From the NCBI GenBank assembly GCA_905233275.1, contig CAJODR010000020.1:1-35748 (forward strand): DNA of 35,748 nucleotides. Reading direction: 5' to 3'. A program made the position numbers and the translations under genes. Source of the stretch: an uncultured Bacteroidales bacterium (lineage in GTDB: Bacteria > Bacteroidota > Bacteroidia > Bacteroidales > UBA932). Each line of letters opens with the position of its first letter. Within the stretch, counting starts at the first letter, position 1. Below, piece by piece: positions 16,824 through 29,313 of the stretch. Below the pieces are notes generated by a model, which had not been told where the DNA came from, ran no database searches, and was given only the letters and a program-made list of their open reading frames with translations.

Positions 16824-17828
16824 TTATTTTATCTTGACCCTCTCGTTGCCGAGGCGGGCTTCGGAATCCCCGCTCCTCGCAGTCGTGAGGGCGGTGTATT
16901 CTTCAGTATCGATGTTGAGGTCCATATAGTTGGCGGGATTTACCGCCGTGCCCTTGTAGTAGACTTCGTAGTGGAGGTGGGGGCCTGTGACGCGTCCCGA
17001 ATTGCCGGAAGTGCCGATGAGATCGCCGCGGCGGACGGGCATTCCTTCGATGACGTATATCTCCCTCATGTGGGCGTAGCGGGTCTCGTAGCCGAATCCG
17101 TGGTCGATCATGACCGAATTGCCATAGCCCGTGAACTCGTGCCTGACGGAGGAGATGCGGCCGCTACCGCTGGCGTAGATCGGATTGCCGGGAGGGCAGG
17201 CGAAATCCACCCCGGAATGCAGCCTGGCGCCGCCTACGAGGGGATCGGAGCGGTAGCCGAATGTGCTGGTGTACCTGTATGTCCCCGGCGCCATTGGAGT
17301 TATGGCGGGAATTGAGGAGGCCAGGTCGCCGGCCTTTTTGGCTATGACGTCGATTTCATCGTAGGACTTGCTCTGGACGTATGCCTTTTTGGTGAGAATG
17401 TCCATTCCGATGGCCGTCTGCATGAGGATGCTGCTCTTGTCCACGCCCTCGAGGTCCGCGTAACGGCCTCGGCCGCCGAGTCCCGACGAGCGCACTTCAT
17501 CAGGAATGCTGCCGAGTCCGAAAATGGCCCTGTAGAGGTGTTCGTCGCGTCCTTTTAGGCCTTCGAGCGCTTCGCCGAGACGCTTCTGCTCGCTCCTCAG
17601 GACCTCGACCTTTGCGGCCCAGCGGGTGTTGCTCCGGCGGAGAATGGCGGTTTTGGGAAGGTCCGGGCCGAACACCGAAGGGTAGATGTAGATGTAAAGC
17701 GCCGCAAGTGCACTGGCAAGTATCAGCACGACCATTATCCGGAGGAAAGGCCGTCTGGGCTTCGCTTCCGGCTCCTCCAAAAGGAGGGTCTCGGTGTTGA
17801 GCTGGTATTTGTCGCGTTTGCGGGGCAT
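16824..17828 (-). CDS. M23 (LytM) family metallopeptidase, membrane anchored
   Basis: 334 aa from the ATG at 17828 (MPRKRDKYQL). A longer in-frame start at 17927 would cross the promoter and the alaS start and is rejected. Basic N terminus, one membrane helix (about 31-49), coiled-coil stalk (about 65-175), and a complete LytM domain: HSGVD (His204, Asp208), His253 in YAHMR, HLHYE (His284, His286). It shares layout with the next gene and leads the 13-gene run. Role: periplasmic peptidoglycan hydrolysis, inferred from family. Confidence 0.92.
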   Translation of the reverse strand: MPRKRDKYQLNTETLLLEEPEAKPRRPFLRIMVVLILASALAALYIYIYPSVFGPDLPKTAILRRSNTRWAAKVEVLRSEQKRLGEALEGLKGRDEHLYRAIFGLGSIPDEVRSSGLGGRGRYADLEGVDKSSILMQTAIGMDILTKKAYVQSKSYDEIDVIAKKAGDLASSIPAITPMAPGTYRYTSTFGYRSDPLVGGARLHSGVDFACPPGNPIYASGSGRISSVRHEFTGYGNSVMIDHGFGYETRYAHMREIYVIEGMPVRRGDLIGTSGNSGRVTGPHLHYEVYYKGTAVNPANYMDLNIDTEEYTALTTARSGDSEARLGNERVKIK

Positions 17829-17852
17829 ATTTGTATATGTACACTTAGTCTG

Positions 17853-17860
17853 CAAATATA
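17853..17860 (-). promoter_or_regulatory. -7 element for the M23-to-rnfA gene string
   Basis: On the minus strand this reads TATATTTG (TAnnTTTG), 25 bases before the M23 start at 17828. It is the only good promoter motif I noticed ahead of the thirteen tightly packed genes. It lies back to back with the alaS promoter. Confidence 0.6.
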
Positions 17861-17883
17861 CTCTTTTTTTCAGAAAAATGTTG

Positions 17884-17891
17884 TAATTTTG
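17884..17891 (+). promoter_or_regulatory. -7 element for alaS
   Basis: TAATTTTG matches TAnnTTTG and lies 27 bases before the alaS ATG. Together with 17853-17860 it forms a compact divergent promoter pair in an 89-base gap. Confidence 0.6.
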
Positions 17892-17917
17892 CAGACTTAC
17901 AACAATGGCATTCAGAT

Positions 17918-20533
17918 ATGACCGCAAAAGAAATCAGACAGAAATACATCGACTTTTTCGTGTCGAAAGGGCATACGGCCGTCCCCTCGGCCCCCATGGT
18001 GATAAAGAACGACCCGACGCTGATGTTCACCAACGCCGGCATGAACCAGTTCAAGGACTACTTCCTCGGCAACGCCACGCCTCCGTTCCTCAGGGCAACG
18101 GACACGCAGAAGTGCCTCAGGGTCAGCGGAAAGCACAATGACCTCGAGGCCGTCGGCCACGACGGAAGGCATCACACCATGTTCGAAATGCTCGGCAACT
18201 GGAGCTTCGGCGACTACTTCAAGAGCGAAGCCATCGACTGGGCCTGGGAGCTCCTCACGGAAGTCTACAAGATAGACAAGACCAAGCTTTACGCGACAGT
18301 ATTCGAAGGCGATGCCGCCGACGGCACATCCCTCGACACCGAGGCCCGCGACGCCTGGCTCCGCCACATGGCCCCCGACCACGTCCTCACCGGCAACAAG
18401 CACGACAATTTCTGGGAAATGGGCGATACAGGCCCCTGCGGTCCCTGTTCCGAGATCCACATCGACCTCCGGAGCGACGAGGAGATCGCCAGGAGGCCCG
18501 GCCGCGAGCTCGTCAACACCGACAACGACGAGGTCATCGAAATCTGGAACATCGTATTCATGCAGTACAACCGTCTCGCCGACGGCCACCTCGAGCTTCT
18601 TCCGAAGAAGAATGTTGACACCGGCATGGGCTTCGAGCGCCTCTGCATGATTCTTCAGAACAAGAAATCCAATTATGAGACCGACGTATTCAGCGGCCTG
18701 ATTTCCAAGGTTGAAGAATTCTCCGGCCACAAATATTCCGAGGGCGGCAACGTCGAGGTGGCCATGCGCGTCATCGCCGACCACATCCGCGCCATCGCGT
18801 TCTCCATTGCCGACGGCCAGCTGCCGTCGAATGTCAAGGCGGGCTACGTCATCCGCAGGATTCTCCGCCGTGCGGTGCGCTACGGGTACACATTCCTCGG
18901 CTTCAACGAGCCGTTCCTCGTGAGACTGGTGCCGCAGCTCATCGCCGACATGGGCGAGGCCTATCCGGAGCTTCCCGCCCAGCAGAAACTCATCGAAAAC
19001 GTCATTCGCGAGGAGGAAAATGCGTTTCTCAAGACCCTCGAGCGCGGTATCAGGATGCTCGACGACAAGCTGGAGGAGAATAAGGACGCGAAGCTTCTCC
19101 CCGGCACGGACGCGTTCGTCCTCTACGACACATACGGCTTCCCGATCGACCTTACGGAGCTGATCGCGACCGAGAAGGGATTCACCGTCGACCTCGACGG
19201 TTTTAACGCCGAGCTGGCAAAGCAGAAAGAGCGCGCCCGCAACGCCACCGCCAACGAATTCGGCGACTGGACGGTCCTCTGCGAGGATACCGAGGTGACA
19301 TTCACCGGGTACGACGATTTCAGCGCAGAAGACGTCCGTCTCCTCAAATTCCGCACGGTCAAGCAGAAAAACAAGGAGCTCTTCCAGCTCGTATTCGACC
19401 GCACGCCGTTCTACGCCGAAATGGGCGGACAGGTGGGAGACAGTGGCACAGCCGTTTCCTCCACCGGAGAGAAACTCCTCATTATCAATACGGTAAAGGA
19501 GAACAATCTCACCATCCACCTCGCCGACCATATCCCTGCCGATCCTTCGGCGCTGTTCACCCTTGAGGTCGATATTCCCAGGCGCAAGAAGATCATGGCC
19601 AACCATAGCGCCACTCACCTTCTTCACAAGGCGCTCCGGGAGATCCTCGGCACCCATGTGGAGCAGAAGGGGTCATTCGTCGGGCCCGACTATTTCCGTT
19701 TCGACTTCTCTCATTTCCAGAAGGTTACGGACGAGGAGGTGGTCGCCGTGGAGGACCGCGTCAACGAGCTTGTAAGGGAGAATTATCCCCTCGAAGAAAA
19801 GCGCGACGCGACCATGGAGGAGGCTAAGGCGCTCGGCGCAATGGCTCTCTTCGGCGAGAAGTACGGCGACAGGGTCCGCATCGTCCGTTTCGGCGACAGC
19901 GTGGAGCTCTGCGGCGGTACGCACGCCTCGAGGACAGGTGACATCGCCCTCTTCAAGGTGGTGTCCGAGAGCGCTGTGGCCGCGGGTATTCGCCGTATCG
20001 AGGCTCTTACCGGCGCGGCAGCCCTGCATCATGTCCACATGATGGAGGATACTCTCCGTAGCGCCAGGGGCTTCTTCAACAATGTGTCCGACCTCACGGG
20101 CGCCATCAAGCGTCTAGTCGACGAGAATTCCGAAATCCGCAAGCAGGTCGAGGCTGCGGCAGCCGAAAAGGCCGCCCAGCTGGCCAAAAAGATTGCCTCC
20201 GAGGCCACCGAGGTCAACGGTCGCCGCATTGCCCGTATGGAGATGCCCGCCGATCCGCAGTTGGTGAGAAATATCGCACTCATTCTTCAGAAAGAATCCG
20301 AAAACCTTGCCGTAGCGGCTGCCTATCCTTTCGAGGGCAAGCCCAACCTCTTGCTCATGTATTCCCAGGACCTCGTCGCCAAGGGCAAGAATGCCGGCAA
20401 GGAGATCCGCGAGGCCGCAGCCTTCATCCAGGGTGGCGGCGGCGGACAGCCCGGACTCGCCACGGCAGGCGGACGCAATGTCGACGGCCTCAGGGACGCG
20501 ATGGAAAAACTGCTTGAAATAGCTGCCAGATAG
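17918..20533 (+). CDS. alaS: Alanine-tRNA ligase
   Basis: 871 aa, full length. Catalytic core at the N terminus (FVSKGHTAVPSAPMV, FTNAGMNQFKDYFLG, RVSGKHNDLEAVG), tRNA-binding region, then the editing domain with HSATH (His563, His567) and CGGTH (Cys665, His669), the zinc/editing residues that clear Ser- and Gly-tRNA(Ala), and the C-terminal C-Ala part ending in FIQGGGGGQPGLATAGG. Charges tRNA(Ala). It starts the plus-strand run and is followed after 9 bases by the LptG-Fmt gene. Confidence 0.98.
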   Translation: MTAKEIRQKYIDFFVSKGHTAVPSAPMVIKNDPTLMFTNAGMNQFKDYFLGNATPPFLRATDTQKCLRVSGKHNDLEAVGHDGRHHTMFEMLGNWSFGDYFKSEAIDWAWELLTEVYKIDKTKLYATVFEGDAADGTSLDTEARDAWLRHMAPDHVLTGNKHDNFWEMGDTGPCGPCSEIHIDLRSDEEIARRPGRELVNTDNDEVIEIWNIVFMQYNRLADGHLELLPKKNVDTGMGFERLCMILQNKKSNYETDVFSGLISKVEEFSGHKYSEGGNVEVAMRVIADHIRAIAFSIADGQLPSNVKAGYVIRRILRRAVRYGYTFLGFNEPFLVRLVPQLIADMGEAYPELPAQQKLIENVIREEENAFLKTLERGIRMLDDKLEENKDAKLLPGTDAFVLYDTYGFPIDLTELIATEKGFTVDLDGFNAELAKQKERARNATANEFGDWTVLCEDTEVTFTGYDDFSAEDVRLLKFRTVKQKNKELFQLVFDRTPFYAEMGGQVGDSGTAVSSTGEKLLIINTVKENNLTIHLADHIPADPSALFTLEVDIPRRKKIMANHSATHLLHKALREILGTHVEQKGSFVGPDYFRFDFSHFQKVTDEEVVAVEDRVNELVRENYPLEEKRDATMEEAKALGAMALFGEKYGDRVRIVRFGDSVELCGGTHASRTGDIALFKVVSESAVAAGIRRIEALTGAAALHHVHMMEDTLRSARGFFNNVSDLTGAIKRLVDENSEIRKQVEAAAAEKAAQLAKKIASEATEVNGRRIARMEMPADPQLVRNIALILQKESENLAVAAAYPFEGKPNLLLMYSQDLVAKGKNAGKEIREAAAFIQGGGGGQPGLATAGGRNVDGLRDAMEKLLEIAAR

Positions 20534-20542
20534 CTCTCCGGA

Positions 20543-22990
20543 ATGAAAAAACTGCCGAGATTCATAGTGAAATCTTTCGTGGGACCGTTCATACTGATCC
20601 TGCTGGTGGTTATTTTCATTCTGCTCATGCAATTCCTCTGGCTCTACATCGACGAGCTCGTCGGCAAGGGCTTGGGATTCAGGGTGATAGCCGAATTCAT
20701 GTTCTGGGGCGGATGCACCATTCTGCCTCTGGCGCTGCCGCTGTCAACCCTGCTCGCTTCCGTGATGACCCTCGGCCAGATGGGTGAAAACAACGAGCTC
20801 ATGGCCATGAAATCCTCCGGCATTTCGATGCTGCGGGTCCTCGTTCCCATGGGATTCGTCTCGATAATAATCTCCATCGGCGCCTTCTTCGCGGCCAACA
20901 ACCTCGTCCCGGAGGCCTACAACCAGATTTTCATGCTCCGCGACGACATCGGAAGGACCAAGGAGGAGATCAAGATTCCCGTCGGTACGTTCTACGACGG
21001 TATCGAGGGATACGTCCTCCGCGTCGACGACCGCGACGAAAAGACCGGCATGATGCACGGCGTCCTGGTGTACGACCATACCGGCCGCCAGGGCAACACC
21101 AGCATGATTGTCGCCGACTCCGCCATCCTCAAGATGTCCAAGGCCAAGGACTACCTGACCTTCACCCTCTACAGCGGCACCAACTATCAGGAGACCAACG
21201 TCAAACACGTCCGCGACACCTCCCTGTCGCTTCAGCGTGTCGGTTTCGCGAGCGAAGGCATCATTATTCCTCTGGAGAATTATGCCTTCCAGAAGACCGA
21301 CGACGGCCGTTTCAACGACCAGATCAAGACGATGGACATCACTCACCAGCGGATAGTGCGCGATTCGATTCTCGTCAAGAGGGATTCCATTATCACTGCG
21401 CACGTGCGGGAGATGTACGAATCGCCTTCGCTCAAATTCCTCCGCCAGATGGACACCTCCATGTGGAGTACGCCCATCAAGGGCGAATGGCCTGAGCTCA
21501 TCGAGCCCACCTGGAAGGATGAAGACGAAGAATACCTCGCCTACGACCGTGCCCTCAACCACCTCGAGCAGCTCGAGAACCTCCTGACCGGATACGGCTA
21601 TGACGCCTTCGAATACACCCGCGTCCTCCGCCTCTCGCAGGTCGAAATCCCGCACAAATTCGCCCAGGCGCTGTCCTGCCTTATTCTTTTCCTCATCGGC
21701 GCGCCGCTAGGAATCATCATCCGGAAGGGCGGTCTCGGCACTTCGGCGATAGTCGCGGTGCTGTTCTTCGTGCTCTACTGGGTGGTCGATATCACGGGCT
21801 CCAAGCTCGCTAGGGACGGGGCGGTCGATCCGGCATTCGGCGCATACATATCGACGGTGGTACTGCTACCGATAGGTGTATACATTACTTATAAAGCGGT
21901 CAACGACGCCACCTTCGTTACCGCTGACGCCTTCGGTGTCTGGTGGCGCAAAATCAAGAGCAAGGTTATGTCGCTGTTCCACAAAACGCGGGTCGTGTTC
22001 ATGGGCACGCCGGAATTCGCCGTGGCTTCGCTCGACGCGCTGGTCAAGGGCGGATACAAGGTGGTCGGCGTAGTCACCGTGGCCGACAAGCCGTCCGGAA
22101 GGGGACTGAAGCTCAACGAGAGTCCTGTCAAGCAGTATGCGGTGCAGGCCGGCATTCCGGTCCTCCAGCCGGAGAAGCTCAAGGATCCTTCATTCCTCGA
22201 AGAGCTCAAGGCCCTGAAGGGCGACATTTTCGTCGTCGTGGGCTTCCGGATGCTGCCTGAGGCGGTATGGAGAATGCCTAAGCTCGGCACGTTCAATCTC
22301 CATGCGGCGCTGCTGCCCCAATTCCGCGGCGCGGCCCCGATCAACTGGGCGGTAATAGGCGGCGAACGCATCACCGGCGTCACCACCTTCATGCTGGACA
22401 AGAACATAGACACTGGCGGCATCATATTCCGCCAGGAGAGCCGCATTGCCGATACGGACACTGCCGGAGATGTCCATGACGCCCTGATGGAGAAAGGAGC
22501 CGCACTGGTCGTCGAGACGGTCCAGGCCCTCATCGAGAAGAATGTCGAAACCCGCGTCCAGCGCAGTTTCGTCCAGGGTTCCGAGCTCCTCAAACCCGCC
22601 CCGAAACTCACCCGTGAGCTCCAGCACATCGACTGGCGTGACACTACGGAGAATATCTACAATCTCATTCGCGGCCTCAGCCCGTTCCCCTGCGCCTTCA
22701 CGATGCTTGAGAAGGAAGGTGAGGCTCCTGTCCAGCTCAAGATCTACTTCGGCGAACGCAATTACGACGTCCACGCCGAGCCCGGCACTCTGCTGTCCGA
22801 CGGCAAGAGCAAGCTGTCAATCGCCACCCTCAACGGCGCGATTGACGTCACCGACCTCCAGCTCGCCGGCAAGAAGCGCATGGACGTCAGGGCCTTCCTC
22901 GCCGGTTTCCGCGAGCCAGAGTCCTGGCACGCCTCCGAAGGCACCTCCCGCGCCGTCATCGAGAGCACCCGTCCCGTCGAAGAAGCATGA
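20543..22990 (+). CDS. LptG/LptF-type permease fused to methionyl-tRNA formyltransferase
   Basis: 815 aa in one uninterrupted frame. Residues 1-475 are an LptF/LptG (YjgP/YjgQ) permease of Bacteroidota type: FVGPFILILLVVIFILLMQF and LPLALPLSTLLASVMTLGQM at the N side, a periplasmic jellyroll, and three C-terminal helices (LSCLILFLIGAPLGIIIRKG). LptG moves lipopolysaccharide out of the inner membrane. Residues 476-815 are Fmt: VVFMGTPEFAVASLDALVKG, formyl-transfer residues Asn585 and His587 (NLHAALLP, then FRGAAPINW) and Asp623 (IDTGG), then the C-terminal tRNA-binding domain. Fmt formylates Met-tRNA(fMet). An internal ATG at 21968 (MSLFHKTRVV) could release a free Fmt. These two proteins are normally separate; both halves look complete. 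A four-base overlap links it to the thiamine pyrophosphokinase gene. Confidence 0.93.
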   Translation: MKKLPRFIVKSFVGPFILILLVVIFILLMQFLWLYIDELVGKGLGFRVIAEFMFWGGCTILPLALPLSTLLASVMTLGQMGENNELMAMKSSGISMLRVLVPMGFVSIIISIGAFFAANNLVPEAYNQIFMLRDDIGRTKEEIKIPVGTFYDGIEGYVLRVDDRDEKTGMMHGVLVYDHTGRQGNTSMIVADSAILKMSKAKDYLTFTLYSGTNYQETNVKHVRDTSLSLQRVGFASEGIIIPLENYAFQKTDDGRFNDQIKTMDITHQRIVRDSILVKRDSIITAHVREMYESPSLKFLRQMDTSMWSTPIKGEWPELIEPTWKDEDEEYLAYDRALNHLEQLENLLTGYGYDAFEYTRVLRLSQVEIPHKFAQALSCLILFLIGAPLGIIIRKGGLGTSAIVAVLFFVLYWVVDITGSKLARDGAVDPAFGAYISTVVLLPIGVYITYKAVNDATFVTADAFGVWWRKIKSKVMSLFHKTRVVFMGTPEFAVASLDALVKGGYKVVGVVTVADKPSGRGLKLNESPVKQYAVQAGIPVLQPEKLKDPSFLEELKALKGDIFVVVGFRMLPEAVWRMPKLGTFNLHAALLPQFRGAAPINWAVIGGERITGVTTFMLDKNIDTGGIIFRQESRIADTDTAGDVHDALMEKGAALVVETVQALIEKNVETRVQRSFVQGSELLKPAPKLTRELQHIDWRDTTENIYNLIRGLSPFPCAFTMLEKEGEAPVQLKIYFGERNYDVHAEPGTLLSDGKSKLSIATLNGAIDVTDLQLAGKKRMDVRAFLAGFREPESWHASEGTSRAVIESTRPVEEA

Positions 22991-23640
22991 AAACAGCCGT
23001 AATCCTCTGCGCCGGCCAGTACCCCACCGCCGAGTACCCCCGCTATCTCCTCTCCTCCGCCGACATCCTCCTCTGCTGCGACTCCGCCTTCTCCACGTGG
23101 CTCCGGCATAATCCCTCCTCTACTCTCCCCGACGCCGTCATCGGCGACCTGGACTCGCTGCCGAAAACCCTTCGCGAGCGCTATGCAGGCATCATTCACG
23201 AAACCCCAGACCAGGAGGAGAACGACCAGACCAAGGCGCTGCGCTACCTGCTGGAGCATTACGACGGCATTGACGCCATCCACATCCTCGGCGCCACCGG
23301 CAAGAGGGAAGACCACACCATCGGCAACCTGTCGCTCCTCATGGAGTACGCCCGCCTCTTCGGCCTCGACGCCATGTCCACCCCCTCCATCGACATCGTC
23401 TCCGACTACAGCACCGCCTTCGCCCTCCGCGACACCGCCGACCTCTACGTCGGCGAAGGCCGCACCGTCTCCATCTTCTCCCCCGACAACACCCTCCGCA
23501 TCGACTCCGAAGGCCTCCAGTGGCCCACCTCCGGCGTCATCTTCGACAACTGGTGGAAAGCCACCCTCAACCGCGCCACCACCGACCGCATCACCCTCCG
23601 CTTCTCCCACCCCTCCCTCGCCCTCATTATCCTTCCTTAA
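22987..23640 (+). CDS. Thiamine pyrophosphokinase
   Basis: 217 aa. Catalytic domain with AVIGDLDSLPKTL, the acidic DQEENDQTKAL segment and ILGATGKREDHTIGNLSLL, all diagnostic for thiamine pyrophosphokinase (ThiN/TPK), followed by a beta-rich thiamin-binding domain (about 140-217). It transfers pyrophosphate from ATP to thiamine to make thiamine diphosphate. Start codon overlaps the stop of the LptG-Fmt gene (ATGA), suggesting coupling. The coding strand is strikingly C-rich at third positions. Confidence 0.93.
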   Translation: MKTAVILCAGQYPTAEYPRYLLSSADILLCCDSAFSTWLRHNPSSTLPDAVIGDLDSLPKTLRERYAGIIHETPDQEENDQTKALRYLLEHYDGIDAIHILGATGKREDHTIGNLSLLMEYARLFGLDAMSTPSIDIVSDYSTAFALRDTADLYVGEGRTVSIFSPDNTLRIDSEGLQWPTSGVIFDNWWKATLNRATTDRITLRFSHPSLALIILP

Positions 23641-23781
23641 CTCCTCCGCGTTGCGGTAAAAATCGGCCACAAAGTGCGTTCTGCGTCGCAACGCGAAGCA
23701 CAAAACTGCCATAATCGCCAAAAACTCCTCCGCGTTGCACCCAAAAACAGCCACAGAACCCACTGCGAGCCGCAACGCGGA
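23639..23781 (+). repeat. Nested intergenic repeat (two copies, inverted-repeat arms)
   Basis: AACTCCTCCGCGTTGC occurs at 23639-23654 and again at 23723-23738, 84 bases apart. Each is followed, after exactly 33 bases, by the inverted arm GCAACGCG (23688-23695, 23772-23779). The outer arms pair perfectly over 12 bases (TCCGCGTTGCGG at 23645-23656 with CCGCAACGCGGA at 23770-23781). So the 190-base gap between the TPK and GH3 genes holds two diverged units of one hairpin-forming element. No T-run follows, so it is not a classic terminator, and no target-site duplication was seen. Confidence 0.75.
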
Positions 23782-23787
23782 ATAGAT

Positions 23788-23804
23788 TATTTTTGCTATC
23801 TTTG
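23788..23804 (+). promoter_or_regulatory. Two adjacent -7 elements for the GH operon
   Basis: TATTTTTG (23788-23795) and TATCTTTG (23797-23804) both fit TAnnTTTG and lie 28-37 bases before the GH3 start at 23832. Either could drive the GH3-GH2-GH29 operon. They follow the repeat element directly. Confidence 0.55.
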
Positions 23805-23831
23805 CATTAGGACATAATTAATGATGCAAAT

Positions 23832-26158
23832 ATGCTGAAAAGGGCTGGTGTTGTGGTCGCCGTGGGGGTCATGGTGACGGCCGCGTCGTGCGGCGGGAAA
23901 AAGGATTTCAGGGACGCGAGCCTGCCGCCGGAGGTGCGGGCTGAGGCGCTTCTTGAAGAGATGACTCTCGAGGAGAAGATCGGGCAGGTGATCTGTCCGC
24001 TCGGGTGGCCGATGTATGAGAAGACGTCGGATTCGACTGTGACCGTCTCGGAGGCTTACAAGGATTTCATTGAAAATCAGCACGGGGGGATGCTCTGGGC
24101 CACATTCAGGGCTGATCCCTGGACGAAAAAGACTCTTGAGACCGGGCTCAATCCCACATTGGCGGCGGAGGCATACAACGAGCTGCAGCGCTATGCGATA
24201 GAGCATTCAAGGCTTGGAATTCCGATTATTCTCGCAGAGGAGGCCCCGCATGGGCACATGGCGATAGGTACCACCGTATTTCCGACTTCCATTGGCCTGG
24301 CGTCTACATGGGACCGGGACCTGCTTGAAAAGATAGGTGTGGCGATATCCGAGGAGCTTCGCGCTCAAGGCGCGCATATCGGATATGGCCCGGTTATCGA
24401 CCTCGCGAGGGAGCCGAGGTGGTCCCGTGTCGAGGAGACGTATGGCGAGGACGTGTATCTCACTTCCGAGATGGCCGCGGCGATGTGTCGGGGCACTTCC
24501 TCGGAGCCTGACATGGTCATTTCCACGCTGAAACATTTTGTGGCGTACGGCATACCGGAGGGGGGACATAACGGCAACCCTTCATTCGTCGGCAGACGAA
24601 ATCTTTGGGAGAATTTCCTCCCCACATTCAAGGCGGCGATCGATGCCGGGGCACTCTCGGTGATGACTTCGTACAATTCGCTTGACGGGGTACCTTCCAC
24701 GGCCAGCCACGAGCTGTTCACTGAAATCCTGCGCGAAAAGTGGGGCTTCAAGGGATTCGTCGTTTCCGACCTCGAGAGCATCGACGGGCTGTATACCAAT
24801 CACAATGTCGCATCTTCGCTGCAGGAGGCCGGCGAGATGGCCATGAGGGCCGGTGTGGACGTCGATCTCGGCGCCCACTGCTTCTCGCTGCTCAAGGAGT
24901 CGGTGGAAAAAGGCACTCTCAAGGAGGCAGACCTCGACCGCGCGGTCAAGGCGGTGCTCACGCAGAAATTCGCCCTTGGGCTTTTTGACAATCCATACGT
25001 GGATCCGACCAAGGCCGCGTCCAAAGTAAGGACCCCGGAACATGTTGCCCTGGCAAAGCAGGCTGCGCTCGAAAGCATTACGCTGCTTGAAAACCGCGGC
25101 TTTCTGCCCCTTCGCAAAAACATAAAGGTGGCGGTTGTTGGCCCCAATGCCGATATGATGTACAATCAGCTCGGCGACTATACGGCCCCCCAGGACGAGG
25201 ACAATGTGGTCACTCCGCTCGAGGGCATCATAGCCAAGATAGGAGCGGCAAATGTAATCTACGCCAAGGGCTGCCCGGTCAGGGATGAAAAAACCGCCAA
25301 TATCCCCGAGGCCGTCGCTGCCGCAAAGGCATCAGATGTCGTAATTGCAGTGGTCGGCGGCTCCAGTGCCCGCGACTTCAAGACCAAATATATCGACACC
25401 GGCGCGGCCGTGGTGGACAGGGAGGGTGTCTCCGATATGGAAGCCGGAGAGGGCTTCGACAGGGCATCCCTCGACCTGCTCGGTGCCCAGAATGAGCTTT
25501 TGCAGGCCCTTGCGGACACCGGCAAGCCCCTTGTGGTAGTCTACATCGAGGGCCGCCCCCTCGACAAAGGGTGGGCCGCGAAGAACTCGCAGGCACTCCT
25601 CACCATGTGGTATCCGGGCCAGGAGGGCGGCAATGCCCTTGCCGACGTTCTCTTCGGAGACTACAACCCTTCCGGAAGGCTCCCCGTCAGCATTCCTGCG
25701 GACATCGGCCAGCTGCCGGTATACTACAACAAACTGCGCCCCCGCGGCCACGATTACGTGGAAATGTCCGCCGAGCCCCTTTATCCATTCGGCTACGGAC
25801 TCAGCTACAGTTCCTTCGAGTACCTCGACATGAATGTCAGTATCGAAAGGGGCCTCCCGGACCCTCTCGTCAAGGTTAAAGTCAAAGTCCGCAACAGCGG
25901 AGACATGGACGGCGAGGACGTCGTCCAGCTGTACGTCACTGACCCGATAGCCTCGACCGTCAGGCCGCAGGAGCAGCTCCGCGGCTTCCAGCGCGTAAAT
26001 GTTCCCGCAGGGGAGACCCGTGAGGTGACATTCGAGCTCGGCTTCGATGCATTCGCGCTGTACGACCTGGAGATGAATCATACCGTTGAGCCGGGCGAAT
26101 TCGTCATCGCAGTATCACATTCTTCCAAAGACATAGGCCTCATAGAAACCATAACGTT

Positions 26159-26162
<4 letters not shown>
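23832..26162 (+). CDS. Glycoside hydrolase family 3 beta-glycosidase (lipoprotein)
   Basis: 776 aa. Signal peptide ending in VTAASC, a plausible lipobox with Cys20, so the enzyme is probably membrane-anchored. Family 3 layout: N-terminal barrel (LAEEAPHGHM, FPTSIGLASTWD, HFVAYG), nucleophile Asp313 in GFVVSDLES, the alpha/beta sandwich (ALESITLLENRGFLPL, VAVVGPNAD), and a C-terminal fibronectin-like domain (YPFGYGLSYSSFEY). Members remove terminal beta-glucose, xylose or related sugars; the exact substrate is not readable. First gene of the GH operon; overlaps the GH2 gene by four bases. Confidence 0.92.
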
Positions 26163-29307
<3,145 letters not shown>

Positions 29308-29313
29308 ATTATT

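Noticed and set aside
17829..17927. A longer start for the first M23 peptidase
   Set aside because: The added residues would cross the divergent promoter pair and the alaS start, and do not resemble the family N terminus.
17912..19657. A 581-codon open frame antisense to alaS
   Set aside because: alaS is unmistakable on the other strand with all motifs; the antisense frame is a by-product of its codon bias.
23641..23831. A CRISPR array or intrinsic terminator in the gap after the TPK gene
   Set aside because: Only two repeat units occur, each internally palindromic with diverged spacers, and no T-run follows any stem.
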